DNA of 64,000 nt, from positions 1,302,001 through 1,366,000 of the forward strand of contig BRON01000005.1 of the NCBI GenBank assembly GCA_024345305.1. Direction: 5' to 3'. The stretch's first letter is position 1. Each line of letters opens with the position of its first letter. Under the pieces are notes generated by a model that was given only the letters and a program-made list of their open reading frames with translations, ran no database searches and had not been told where the DNA came from. Made by a program: the position numbers and the translations under genes. The DNA comes from Mrakia gelida. Lineage: Eukaryota; Basidiomycota; Tremellomycetes; Cystofilobasidiales; Mrakiaceae. Shown here piece by piece: positions 45,951-56,516 of this stretch.

Positions 45951-46420
45951 GGAAGGTGAGGGAGACGGAGAAGGGAGGGTCGAGCTTTGGGAGGGAAGGG
46001 AGGACGCGACGAGCTCGATTTGGTTGGGATTGATCGATGGGCGTTCTGACTCTTCTTCGTTTGCTTCAACTCCTCGGTATGTCTGATACTCCGGACATCC
46101 TTCCTTGCAACATCCGCGCTATCGCTCGTCTCTTCAAAGCGCGAGTCCCGACTCAACTCTTTTCCCATCGGTCCGACGACGCGACTGACTTCCCCTCTCT
46201 CTCCTTCTCACTCTTCCCTCAAACTCGACTCCGATTTCATTTCTCCCGATCATATCTCTGCTTACCTCCATCTTCGACGCCGCAGTCTTTTCCTTGTCCT
46301 TCAATCTCGGCTCAAACCCCTCCTTTCTCCCTTTTTTCCCGCTGGTCTCCTTTCACCTCCAAGCACATCTCGCCACCACTCCCTCCCAAGATCTCCCCTT
46401 CACCTCAGAGCCCCTCAATC
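45951..46420. other. Gap between the MYND and BTB genes
   Basis: About 470 bases, MYND 3' flank and BTB upstream region, ending in a pyrimidine-rich leader that resembles the leader of the BTB copy at 2716 (shared words such as acatctcgccaccact and ctcccaag). This similarity suggests the duplication included the promoter. Confidence 0.5.
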
Positions 46421-47240
46421 ATGTCCTCCTCGACCTCCGTCGCCAAACCCACCATCCTCTACGTCGCAGATCCCCGAGCGGACGTCGTTCTCAAAAGCTC
46501 GGACGGAATCGACTTTTTCGTTCGTCGAGTCTCGCTCGAAGCCAATTCAGAGGTCTTCGACGACATGTTCGCGTCGTCATCGGGGGAGGTTGGAGACAAG
46601 GATCAAGAGACTGGACATCCAATCATCAAGCTTGACGAGAAAGGGGAGGACCTCGACGTTTTCATCAGATGCGTCGTTCGCGGCCAACTCAAGCCAGTCG
46701 TGTCGAAGATGTCTGCCGAAAGGGCGTTCTCGTGAGTTGACGACTCTCTAATCTCTGAGGATTTTCTCCTAGACTGAGTATCTCCGTTTGTACCAGTTAC
46801 CTCCGAGTCTGCGACAAGTACGGTGTCGAAGGTGGAACCGAAGAAGTTGTTGCGCGATTGGAGATTCTCGCTGCTTCAAACCCCATCGAAGTACTCGGTC
46901 CCGCTCTGATGCTTCAGCATCTTCAGCTCGTCCGAGCCGCTCTGTCGAAGTTCGGAAAGGATTACAGCTGGAGAACGGAGCGAATCTCAAACATGGTCAT
47001 CCCTCACCCTCGAGGAATCCCTTGCCGCCTCTCGGACGTTCCTTCTCACTTTTTCGAAGGTCTCTCCATGAGCACGATCCTTCGACTTGTGAGCATGGAA
47101 GAGGAGGTTCTGCTAGGGGCTATCAGTTGGGAGCGTTCGTCCAGTTACTTCGTGAGTCGTTCGATCTCAGTCTCGATATCTCCCAACGCGTCGAACTCGG
47201 CCTCTGACTCCTTGTTCCTCGTTCTCAGACCTTCGAGTAG
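46421..47240 (+). CDS. BTB/POZ domain protein, paralogue of the 2716 gene
   Basis: 225 residues, exons 46421-46731, 46797-47151 and 47229-47240. BTB core ADVVLKSSDGIDFFVRRVSL, then ANSEVFDDMFASSSGEVGDK, IIKLDEKGEDLDVFIRCVV and YLRVCDKYGVEGGTEEVVAR. The length, intron positions and 12-base last exon match the gene at 2716-3543, but both introns here have ordinary gtgagt donors. That makes it the better model for the pair's structure. Confidence 0.86.
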
Positions 47241-47625
47241 TGTCGGGATCGACGCAAGAAGTTATACAGTCATGAATTCAGGTCGGTCGTTTTCAGTCCG
47301 GTGTCGGTTAACAAAGCTCGACCTGCGACGCGACTGACCTCCGCCTTCGTTCTCGCGTCTTGCACTCGACAGATAGCGGAGACGATGCCTTTACGATCCA
47401 TGAGTCTCAAGATTTGAAACCGTCAGAGGACTCGAGCCTAATCTCCAATATTTCTCGACTCGCTGCGTCGCGCGACGAGTCGGTTCCTCTAGCCTCCCCC
47501 TTCTCTCTCCTTCTCTCTCCTTCTCCCCATCTTTCTCTTGACACATCACCCTCATCTGAACGAAGGTGTACCATCAAATGATCTTGTCGGATCGTCAGCT
47601 CCTTCACGCGTTCCTACTACCCTCT
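47241..47625. other. Convergent gap, BTB gene / EFM7-like
   Basis: About 385 bases with 3' flanks of both genes. No gene supported. Confidence 0.35.
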
Positions 47626-49044
47626 TCAGTCCCTCGACCACCACATCTTAAACCCCCTCACCCTCCCACCCCTCTTTCTCAGACTCAGACCTTCCCTCCA
47701 CCCCTCCCTCAACCTCGCCTCCTCCTCTACCAGACCTTTCACCTCCCTCTCCCCTTCCCACTCTTCTGGCACGTTGAACTCCTCCCACGCGAAACCCGAC
47801 GAGACGGCCCAGGCGAAGAACTGGGAGATGGAGGATTGGGAGGTGTAGGATCCGGCGGCGAAGTCTGAGGAGCGAAACGAAGGAGGCGAGAGTTAGTGAT
47901 AATATCGAGAAGGGTTGATGTGGGTGAGGAAAAGGGGGGGGGGGGGGATGAACAGGGAGACGAGAGAGACGAACAGATCATCGCGTCGGGATTCGGTTTG
48001 GAGAGGGTTTGGATGAGAGTTTGGAGGAGTTCAGGGAGGGAGTTGGTGAGCCAGAGTCTGTATTACAGGGAACCGAGAACGTTGAGAAGCGGAGGGTCAG
48101 CGAAGGAAGAGGTCAAGAAGAAAGACGAGCGAGACGCGTCGCGACGGCGGCGAGAGAGGAGAACGAAGGACGAACAAATCTGCTAGGAAGATGAGGTCGA
48201 ACTTGTCCTCCGGCTTATCGAGCGTTGACCTTTACATCGTGATCGAGACAGCAGTGAAAGTCAGCTCTCGATCAGGGCGGAAGGCGACGACAAACATCGA
48301 AGGCGAGGGAGGGAGAGGAACGAGCTCACATCAAGCCCTCGACCTTCTTGCCCCATTCATACGGCAGCCATCCGAGCTTGCAGCCCTTCGTAATCAAATG
48401 AGAGTTCCTCTCGACGTTCTTCTGGAGGGTAGGCAGGATGGTGTCGTCGGGGTAGTCGGTGATGAGGACTGAGCGAGGAGGAGGGGAGATGGTAGAGGAG
48501 ACGAAGGAGGGAAGTGCCGAGGCAGCTCCTAGTTCGAGGACTGTGAGAGCAGCGGAAGATTTTGTCAGCTCGAGCAGATCATCGGGAGCTAGAAGAGTAT
48601 ACTGACTATTCTTCCCTGCAACCGGGATCCTACCCAGCTCCACCATCTCAGCGAGAACAAGACCTGCAGTTCGATCGAAGGGCAGGAAGCGTCGTGTGAG
48701 CTCGAGCTCAACCTCTTCTTGTCTTCTCCCTCGCCGTCAAAGAGCCCGTTCGGCGAACCTGAGCTGAAAAACTGATCCGCCATTAGGATACCCGCCTTCC
48801 CATCTAAAAATGATCTTTCCAAGTACGCCAGGAAAGCAGGAGGGTCAGAATCAGAAGGAAGAGGAAGAAGGGAGGAGCAGCGAGCGGAGGAAAGCGACGA
48901 CTCACCCTTCTCTGCTGTAGTGACTCGTATGTCCCCATAGACGACTTCATCGGGGGTGAAAGCGAAGGGTTTCTCTCCTAGGGATTCGACGAAGAAGGAG
49001 AAGACGTCTTCGGGGTCGTCTTGGGGATCGGAGGAGGGAAGCAT
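47626..49044 (-). CDS. EFM7: EFM7/Nnt1-like protein methyltransferase, 7 exons
   Basis: Predicted S-adenosylmethionine-dependent methyltransferase related to yeast Efm7 (Nnt1), which methylates the N-terminus and a lysine of elongation factor 1A. 275 residues. Exons, 5' to 3': 49044-48906, 48803-48759, 48663-48607, 48540-48330, 48229-48176, 48057-47975 and 47864-47626. Segments: ILMADQFFSSGLVLAEMVEL, motif I KNILELGAASALPSF, post-I LITDYPDDTILPTLQKNVER, WLPYEWGKK, DKFDLIFLADLL and YFAAGSYTSQSSISQFF. The glycine loop reads GAASALP, lacking the second and third glycines of GAGAGLP. The intron before the last exon holds a 14-base homopolymer. Confidence 0.84.
47934..47947. repeat. Poly-G run of 14 inside an EFM7 intron
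   Basis: Fourteen guanines on the plus strand (poly-C in the transcript) between the last two exons of the EFM7-like gene. It lies outside coding sequence by my model. Confidence 0.85.
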
Positions 49045-49715
49045 GGCGAGGGGAGGGGAGGGAGTCGAAGTCAGGGGGAGGTTTCGAGCTGAAGCTCCCG
49101 AAGGTGGGTTCGCTCATTTTGGCTATTGGGTCATTTTGCTGCGACCTAAGAAGGCTTTCATATCTCTCATCGGAGCTAGAGTCCACGGGCCAGACAGTCA
49201 ATCTTTGCTCGAGTTGAACGACAGTCAAGACGAAGAGTCGGCAAAGAATCAGCTCGGACGCGTGAGTCAACTTTCGTCGGGAAGGTGGTTTGACGAGAAT
49301 TCAAAGGACAGGTCGCAAGTGCGAGGGTACGAGGTACACACTCTAGAATGATAGGTACGTGAAGTCAAGCTACATAATTAGCTGGAGTAGACGGACGAAC
49401 AAGAAGGAGAGAAAGACGCGTCGAGTGATGAAGGACGCGTCGTCGACGTTGAGGTCCCCTTGCGAGTTGTTGTGACGCCGAGAGTCTCGTCAATCAGGCT
49501 GATGAGAGGCACATACGAAGGGTCAGATGAGTCGGTCGAGAGGGCACGCTCGAGAAAGGAATAAGAGGGACGAACGAACGATCAAGGCGTCGAAGGACGT
49601 TCGAAACCAAACCTCGCGACTCGATCCAGCTGAGCCCTGGGCAACCGAACCAGAAAGGGATCAATCAGCACTCTTCTCGGTGCAAAACAAGAAGTAGGTA
49701 TACGAGACTCACTCC
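49045..49715. other. Gap between the EFM7-like gene and the F-box-like gene
   Basis: About 670 bases between two minus-strand genes, with two copies of gacgcgtc close together (about 49418 and 49434). No gene supported. Confidence 0.4.
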
Positions 49716-51123
49716 TTACGCAACAACAACCTGAACCAACTCCCACACCTTCGGATTCTTCAATCTCCTCCTCACTTCCTTCCTCACCGCCCTCTCGTCC
49801 TCCTCCGTCGTCACCACAACCCCAAACCCTCCAGCCCTCCGGTTCCACGGCTCCTCCACGCTAGGGATCAGGCTTCGGAATCCCTTCACAAAGTTCTTCA
49901 CATGAGACCTCCCCGCAGCTGGTTGTTCAGGCCTCAACTCCCACTCGAATCGAACCCCTACCCCCGTCGTCGCGTCCCTCCCAATCGAAGCAGGATCCAT
50001 CGCTGGAAGACCTACACCCCCCTCTTGCTCCCCCTCCCCAAGCTGAACGAAAACCTCCTTGAACTTCACCCTCTCGAGCTGGGTCCAAACTCCCATACAT
50101 CTCCTCCACAGCTCCGAATCCAGCTGATAAGTCCTCCAATCGTCGACGCTTTTGACGTTCATGTCGAACGTAAGTTGCGAGAGGTTCTTGAAGGAGAGGA
50201 GGAGGTCGATACAGAGGGTCAAATCGAGGGTGGTGATGTACATGTAAATTTCGGAAGCGACGAGCTTGAGGGTTTGAAGATTGGGGAGGGAGAGGAGAGG
50301 GATGGGGACGGGAGGGAGGGGTTCCCTGTAAGTTGGATCGTCGCGAAGGCGTCGAGCAAGACGTTTGAGGTCGTCGGCGTCCCGTTCCTCGAGTTCGGAC
50401 TCATCAGCGTAGCGGGCGGGGAGGGGAAGCTGGAGGTGGACGACTGATCCGAGGGAGAGACGAGGGAGGAGGGTGGCGAGGGAAGGGGAGTAGGTCTGGT
50501 TTTGGACGCGTCGAGTGGAAAAGAATCAGAACGAGAAGAAGAAGATGACAGCATCATAAGTAGGTCGAGGACTCACAGCGTTGGCAAAGGTCTCTAGCTC
50601 AGTTCCGTAGTAGGCCCGACCATCCATGTTGACGACTGGGATCCTGAGGGTGTGGTAGAGGATGGGAGACGCGATCTCGAGAAAGGCGAAGCTGACTTGG
50701 GTGAGGGAGGTGAGAGAGTTGTCGTCGCACTGGAGAGCGACGGCTCGGAGGAGTTCATTGGGTAGACGGGGGGAGGGAAGGGGTGAGGATGAGCCGGTCT
50801 TGGGTGGAGAGTCGATGGGAGTTTCAAAAGCCTGAAAAGAAAGTGAGAGGGTGGGTGAGCTCGGAGCAAAAAGGAAGGAGACCGAGAGCTCAACCTCAAG
50901 CAGGACTTACCGTCGACCAGAACTGTAGAGATTTTCCTCCCTCCGTCTTCTGTTTGAGTCCAGCGGCGTCTCCCTTCCACGCCCATACATGTCCATCTGG
51001 TGAGAGTTTCCTTCGAAGTGCTACGATCTCTGCTTCAGCTTCGGCGAGCATCTCGACGAGCGCCTCTTTGGAGAAGCTCGAGAACGGAGGCGATGGGGGA
51101 GCGTTGGGGAGGAGGGCAAGCAT
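49716..51123 (-). CDS. F-box-like protein of unknown target
   Basis: 415 residues, exons 51123-50911, 50831-50577 and 50495-49716. The N-terminus is proline-rich, then has a short heptad-like helix (LVEMLAEAEAEIVALRRK). An F-box-like segment follows (RLPNELLRAVALQCDDNSL, then FAFLEIASPILYHTL), as in fungal F-box proteins with leucine-rich C-terminal halves (LPNLQTLKLVASEIYMYIT, LSQLTFDMNVK). A ubiquitin-ligase adaptor role would be family inference. A decayed inverted copy lies at 54688-56073, on the other side of the Caj1-type gene. Confidence 0.78.
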
Positions 51124-51692
51124 GGTGAGTCGTTTGGGACCTGAGTCTGTCGTTTGACCTGCGAGGGTGAGATGGCAAGAGGGAGGTCGGTGGGAAGGAG
51201 GAGGGCTGCACGAAGCGAGGAAGAGGTTGAACGTCAGCTCGAGCTCCTTCTTTCCCCACTCCCTTCTTGCTCTTTTTTTCCTCTCCCAGGGACGACTCGT
51301 CGCCTCTGTATAAGTTACTTGTATACGACTGAGGTGGTCCCGCCAACAGCTGGATTGTTCACAAACGATGCTAAGGGTTGGGAGCTGAAGATAAGGAAGG
51401 GAAGGAAAACAGTGACCTTCGACTCAACACCGCTGCGTCTTTGCTTAGTTTCTTCCCCATCACCCCAAGACCAAAACGTGACTCCAAACCATGTAATAAA
51501 ACCTGGCCTAACCTAGCGCACGTACGTCAAAGAGAGAGAGAGAGAGAAAAGCAAGCAGTCCGAAAACGTGAACAACGAGCGAGAGAAAGCATTACCACGG
51601 ACCCTCCCCCTCCCCACCTCCCTCCCACCCACCCGAACTCATGTCGTTAAAGAGGAGATGTAACAATCTAAGGAGAAAGCGGACGGCGAGAA
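51124..51692. other. Gap between the F-box-like and Caj1-type genes
   Basis: About 570 bases between two minus-strand genes. It includes an (ag)n-like purine tract near 51534-51550 and a C-rich tract near 51604-51635. No gene seen. Confidence 0.4.
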
Positions 51693-54345
51693 CTACGAAC
51701 TCGAAGCGAAGTGATGCGAATGAGCGTTAGCCTCCCTCTCCTTCGAAGCCTTGGTGTCGACCTTGACGAACTCCTCCTGGAGCATCGCAGCGGGGTCGTT
51801 CTCCTTCTTGACGGACATGTAGGCCTGGAAGACACGGACGAAAGGAAAGACGATGAGTGGGGAAGGTCAGCGAGGAAAGGGCACGAGTCGCGACGAGGAG
51901 GCGGGGCGAAAGAAAGGAGGAGTGAAACGCACCTCTCCCATCATCTCGAGAGCAACGGCACGAAGACGAAGCTTCTCCTTGGACAGCTTGGGATCCGAGA
52001 GAAGACGATCACATGTTTCACCTGTTCGCGCGCATCGAGAGGAGGGGCGAAAGAAAGTCAGCGGCGAGGCGAGGTCGCGTCGACGAGCGAGAGAAAGCGA
52101 GAGGGCGACTCACGAATGACCGACTCGACCTCGAGCTTGGCAGATTTCCAAAGGGTCTTGAGGCCTTCGAGAGCAGCCTCCTCCTCGAGAGCCTTCATCT
52201 GCTCGGGCGAGAGACCAAGCTTCTCGGCGTCCTGGAGGAGTTCGAGGTCGAGATGAACGAGAACGAAGTGAGCAAGTGATCTCGAGAGCGAGAGACCAAG
52301 CAAGTAGAGAAGAGAGGAAACTCACCTGAAGCTTCTGGAAGACGTTCTTGAGGTGAAGACCTGCAATGAAGGAAGGGAAGAAGGTCAGCGAGCGATAAGG
52401 GCGACGCGACGAGAGCGCTTCGACCAGCCCAGACTTTTCGAGCAGACGACGTACCAGCTCGAACAAGCGATATCGAGTCGGAGAAGGTGTTGACTCCCGA
52501 CTGCGAAACCAGATCAGAGGAGGGGACCGTCAGTTCAATTTCGAACTCTTCGACGCGTCCGAGCTTGACTTCGAGAACGAAGGAGAGCGAGCTTGAGAGA
52601 CGCACCTTGGCTCCATGGAGCCACCCGATCACACCTCCAAAGACAGCAGTGTTGGCAGCGAGGTACTGACTGAGAAGGCGAAAGGAGAAGGAGAGGGAGA
52701 ATCAGCGAGTGCAGGACGAGAAATCGAGATTTTGGAGGGAGACCAGACGCGACTAACCGTCCTCGAGCAGCGTACGTCGCTCCCACAGCCTGGAGGAGCT
52801 CGTATCCATACGACTCCAAAGCGAGCTCGGTAGCCTCCAGTGTCGAGATGGCCTTTGAACAACCCAACCAGCAAGCGAGCGAACGTCAGCCTCTTCGTCG
52901 CATCCTCGCGTCGAGGAAGTCCTCCTCGTCTCGTCTCGTCCTCGTCCTCGTTCCTGCCACTCACCTTGAAGCTGTCCCCAACCTCAACCTCGTAGGCCCC
53001 TCCACCACCCTCTTCTCCCACACTCTCGACGAAGATAGCGAGCTTCCTCTCTAGGTTCTTGACGAGTTTATCCACTCGCTCCCTCCTCTCCCTCTCTCCC
53101 TCCTCCTCCTTGTCCTTCTTGATCTTGTCCAGCCGAGCCTTCTCTTCTGGAGGGATGACCATCTTGCCCGTCTTGGGATCGAGGACGAGCTCAGGGGGGG
53201 TGAGAGAGTCGTCGGCTGCTTGGAGAGCTTCCTTCATGGATCGACCTGGGCGAGGGAAGGGGAAGGGAGGCGGGTGGGTGTGTGAGCTCGGGTTCGTGGG
53301 TGGTTTCGAGCTCCTCCTGCTAGCTCTCGAGCGAGAGCAGCAAAAAGAAGAAGGAAACAAGAAAGCGAGCTCACCAATAGAGATCACCCCGATCATATCG
53401 TTGAACTTCTCTCCTCCGAACAAGCTCCCAAAGACCTCCTCAGGGTCGACGAACCCACTCTCAGGCGCGTTGCCCTTGGAACCGAACTCGTTGTACTTCT
53501 TTCGAAGAGCAGGGTCGAAGAGGACCTGGTAGGCGATAGCAATCTCCTTGAACTTCTCCTCGGCGTCGGGGTCGTCTCGGTTCTCTGGAGGAGGGAGGGA
53601 AGAGGAAGGAGGGAGGAGGGAAGGTCAGCTCGAGGTTCCTTCCTTCGCTTGCTCTCGTCTCGTCATTTCCTTCTCTTGTCCAGCTCGAGCTCTACTTCTT
53701 GCCGGCGTGACGAGAGGTGCTACTCACTATCAGGATGCAGCTTGATAGCCAGTCTCCGGTAAGCCTTCTTGATCCTACGATGCCAACGAACGAAGACCCA
53801 AAGCGCAAAACGTCAGTCAGTCCTTGTCGAGCTCCACCTTCCCTCCTTTCTCCTCCTCTCGTGAGCTCGTTTCTTGTACTCACTCATCCGTACTCGCTGT
53901 CGGCGGCACCCCCAGAACATCGTAGTAACCCGTCTCTATGGGGTTCTCTGCTGTTCCAATCTTCCTCGACGATCCTCTCGAGGCAGCTTCCTTTCCCTTC
54001 GCTGAGCCTGAGGAGGAGGAGGTTGCTGAAGGCGGAGGAGGACTGAATATCCGTTTGCACGAGGAGGAGGAGCACCGAACTCGATACGATTGGGGAACAG
54101 GGGAGGGGCTGTATGCGTGCGAGAGAGAGAAAGATTAGTCTGGGAGGTAGAGAGAAGGGAGGGGAGAGAAGAAGGGACGAACAGGAGGTATTCGATGGAG
54201 GTCTTGCAGCTGAAGGAGGAACGAACGAGAACGAAGGTCAGCTCTGAGGGAGAAGCGTGGGGGAAGAGAGATGTCGAGCTTACTGAGGACACTGGACTGG
54301 GATGTAGTCGTGAGGTCTCAGCCTCGATTCAAGGATAGTGGACAT
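51693..54345 (-). CDS. CAJ1: Caj1/Djp1-type J-protein with N-terminal Cys motif, 13 exons
   Basis: Hsp40 co-chaperone with a J-domain and the DnaJ-X C-terminal region of yeast Caj1/Djp1. 476 residues. Exons, 5' to 3': 54345-54284, 54209-54183, 54108-53884, 53774-53728, 53584-53375, 53245-52965, 52852-52758, 52669-52606, 52500-52455, 52360-52326, 52231-52114, 52021-51933 and 51824-51693. The J-domain starts TGYYDVLGVPPTASTDE near residue 90 and has HPD in IKLHPDKNRDDPDAEEKF. The DnaJ-X part includes FGGEKFNDMIG, a Lys/Glu-rich coiled helix and ATYAARGRQYLAANTAVFGG. Unlike yeast Caj1, which begins directly with the J-domain, this protein has about 85 extra N-terminal residues with a paired-cysteine motif (VQCPHCKTSIEYLL, then RCSSSSCKR), created by two short exons. 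Confidence 0.9.
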
Positions 54346-54687
54346 GCTGGGAGTGAAGGAGGAAGGTGAGCTCAGAAGCACGAGCCACTTTCGATTCGAG
54401 AGGAGGAGGAGGAAGCCTCGAGCTTTTCTGGTTCTGAACCATCAGCATCGACTTTTAAAGGATCCAGGATTCGGAGAGCCGTATTGAGCTGTATACCGTG
54501 AGTAGAACAGATGTGAAAACCTGAGCTCAAGGGCTGGAGCCGTTTGAGAAGGGAGTTCGCAAAGTCGACGAGCTCGAGCTGACCTGTTGCTCCTCCTTCC
54601 CTTTGGTTCAGCCCTCCTCCCTCTCGTCGACCCTCCTTTTTCCCATCTCATCCCAACCGTCGAGAGCCTCACTCCTCTTTACTCAAC
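54346..54687. promoter_or_regulatory. Divergent promoter region, Caj1-type gene / F-box-like pseudogene
   Basis: About 340 bases between opposing starts. No named element recognised. Confidence 0.35.
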
Positions 54688-56073
54688 ATGGCCGCCCTCC
54701 TCCCCAAATCTCCTCCTTCGCCTCCGTTCTCGAGCTTCTCCAAGGACGAGCTCGTCGAGATGCTCGCCGAGGCTGAAGCAGAGATCGTCTCCCTTCGAAG
54801 GAAATCTCATCAGATGGACACGTATGGTCGTGGAAGGGAGACCCTGCTGGGCTCAAGCAGAGGCACTCGAGAGGGAAATCTGTGCAGATCTGGTCCAAGG
54901 CGAGTGTCCGTTTTGAGCTCCCGGTCCCTCCCTCCTTCTCCTCCGAGCTCACCTTCACTCACTCTCTTTCTCAAGCTTCGATCATCGCCTCTCCCAGAAA
55001 GACCGTCTCGTCCTCGCTCCTCCCCTCTCCTCGTCTACCCATCGAACTCCTCCGAGCCGTAGCTCTGGAGTGCGACGACCAGACCCTCGGCCGCCTCACC
55101 CAAACCAACCTCACCCTTCTCGAGATCGCGTCCCCCATCCTCTACCACACTCTCAGGATCCCAGTTGTCAAAATAGATGATCCGGCCTACTACGGAACTG
55201 AACTAGACACTTTTGCAAAAGCTGTGAGTCCGAACCGGCAGACATCTCGACCCTCCAACCCCCTCACGCTCTCTTTCTGACTCTCCCTCTCGACGCGTCC
55301 AGACCTACTCCCCTTCCCTCTCCGCCCTCCTCCCTCGTCTCTCCCTCGGATCAGTCGTCCACCTCCAGCTTCCCCTTCTCGCCCGCTACGCTGATGAGTC
55401 CGAACTCGAGGAACCCGACGCCGACGACCTCAAACGTCTTGCTCGACGCCTTCACGACGATCCATCTTACAAGGAACCCCTCCCTCCCGTCCCCATCCCT
55501 CTCCTCTCCCTCCCCAATCTTCGAACCCTCCAACTCGTCGCTTCCGAGGTGTACACTTACATCACCACACTGGACTAAACCCTCTGTATCGACCTCCTCC
55601 TCACGTTTAAGAATCTCTCGCAACTCACGTTCGACATCGACGTCAAGACCGTCAACGATTGGCGGACTTATCAGCTGGATTCGGAGCTGTGGAGGAGATG
55701 CCTGGGGGTTTGGACCAAGCTTGAGAGGGTGAAGTTCAAGGAGGTTTTTGTTCAGTTCGGTGAGGAGGGGGAGGAGGGTGTAGGCCTTGCAGCGATGGAT
55801 CCTGCTTTGATGGGGAGGGACGCGACGGCGGTGGGGGCTCGATACGAGTGGGAGTTGCGGCCTCGAGAAGTAGTCAAGGGGACGTCTCACGTTAGGAACT
55901 TTGTGAAGGGATTTCGAAGCTTGATTCCTAGCGTGGAGAAGTCGTGGAATCGAAAGGCTGGAGGGTTTAGGGTTGTGGTGAAGGCGCAGGACGAGAAGGA
56001 GGACCTGCAGGAGTTTGTGGAGTTATGTCTGGAGGAGGAGTCGTGGCATCTGATCCAGGTTGTTGTTGCGTAG
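54688..56073 (+). pseudogene. Inverted, decayed copy of the F-box-like gene
   Basis: Aligns along its whole length with the gene at 49716-51123 in opposite orientation: the N-terminus (AALLPKSPPSPPFSSFSKDE), the helix (LVEMLAEAEAEIVSLRRK), the F-box-like block (RLPIELLRAVALECDD) and the C-terminal repeats all persist. Two lesions break it. Right after RRK a base is missing relative to the intact copy (aaatctca against aaactctca), shifting exon 1 out of frame. In exon 3 a codon TTG of the intact copy is TAA here, at about 55576-55578, shortly after YTYITTLD. Downstream the frame is clean again to the normal end (LIQVVVA-stop at 56073), so inactivation looks recent. Confidence 0.82.
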
Positions 56074-56516
56074 GTGAGTCGCTTGAGGTTTCCATCCTCC
56101 TTGCTCTGTGATAGGAAGAGGGTTGATCGCTTCTTGTTCTTGATCTCACAGACGCCCAGGACGGACGAATTCTGGATCGTTCAATCGCCTTTGTTTTCAT
56201 CTCTCTACTCGCAGTCAGCTTCTCGTTAAACCTTCATGACTCTCTTCCCCTTACTACATCGCTTTGATCATGAATTCTTGCAGCCTCGTCGGCTCTTTGT
56301 CTAGTCTGTTCGTCTTGCTTATCGATGCCTTGCTCGAGCGACGCGTCTCGTTTCTCGTCGATCGTCCAAGAGCGCGAGAGGCCAGAAGAAGGTGTGATAG
56401 TCTATAGGGATAACTCTAGGGTAGTAATAAGTAATCAAATATGAGGGTAGCATTATCTAGGAGTAATACAACGGAACGGAACGAACGAACGCGCGAAGGG
56501 AGGAAAGAGTCGCACA
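56074..56516. other. Convergent gap before the DHA2 transporter
   Basis: About 440 bases with 3' flanks of the pseudogene and of the transporter. AT-richer than its surroundings near 56400-56470, as expected for 3' ends. One gacgcgtc near 56340. No gene. Confidence 0.35.

Noticed and set aside
2453..56350. gacgcgtc copies as MCB cell-cycle promoter elements
   Set aside because: Most copies lie in introns of unrelated genes; a promoter role cannot be argued from sequence alone.
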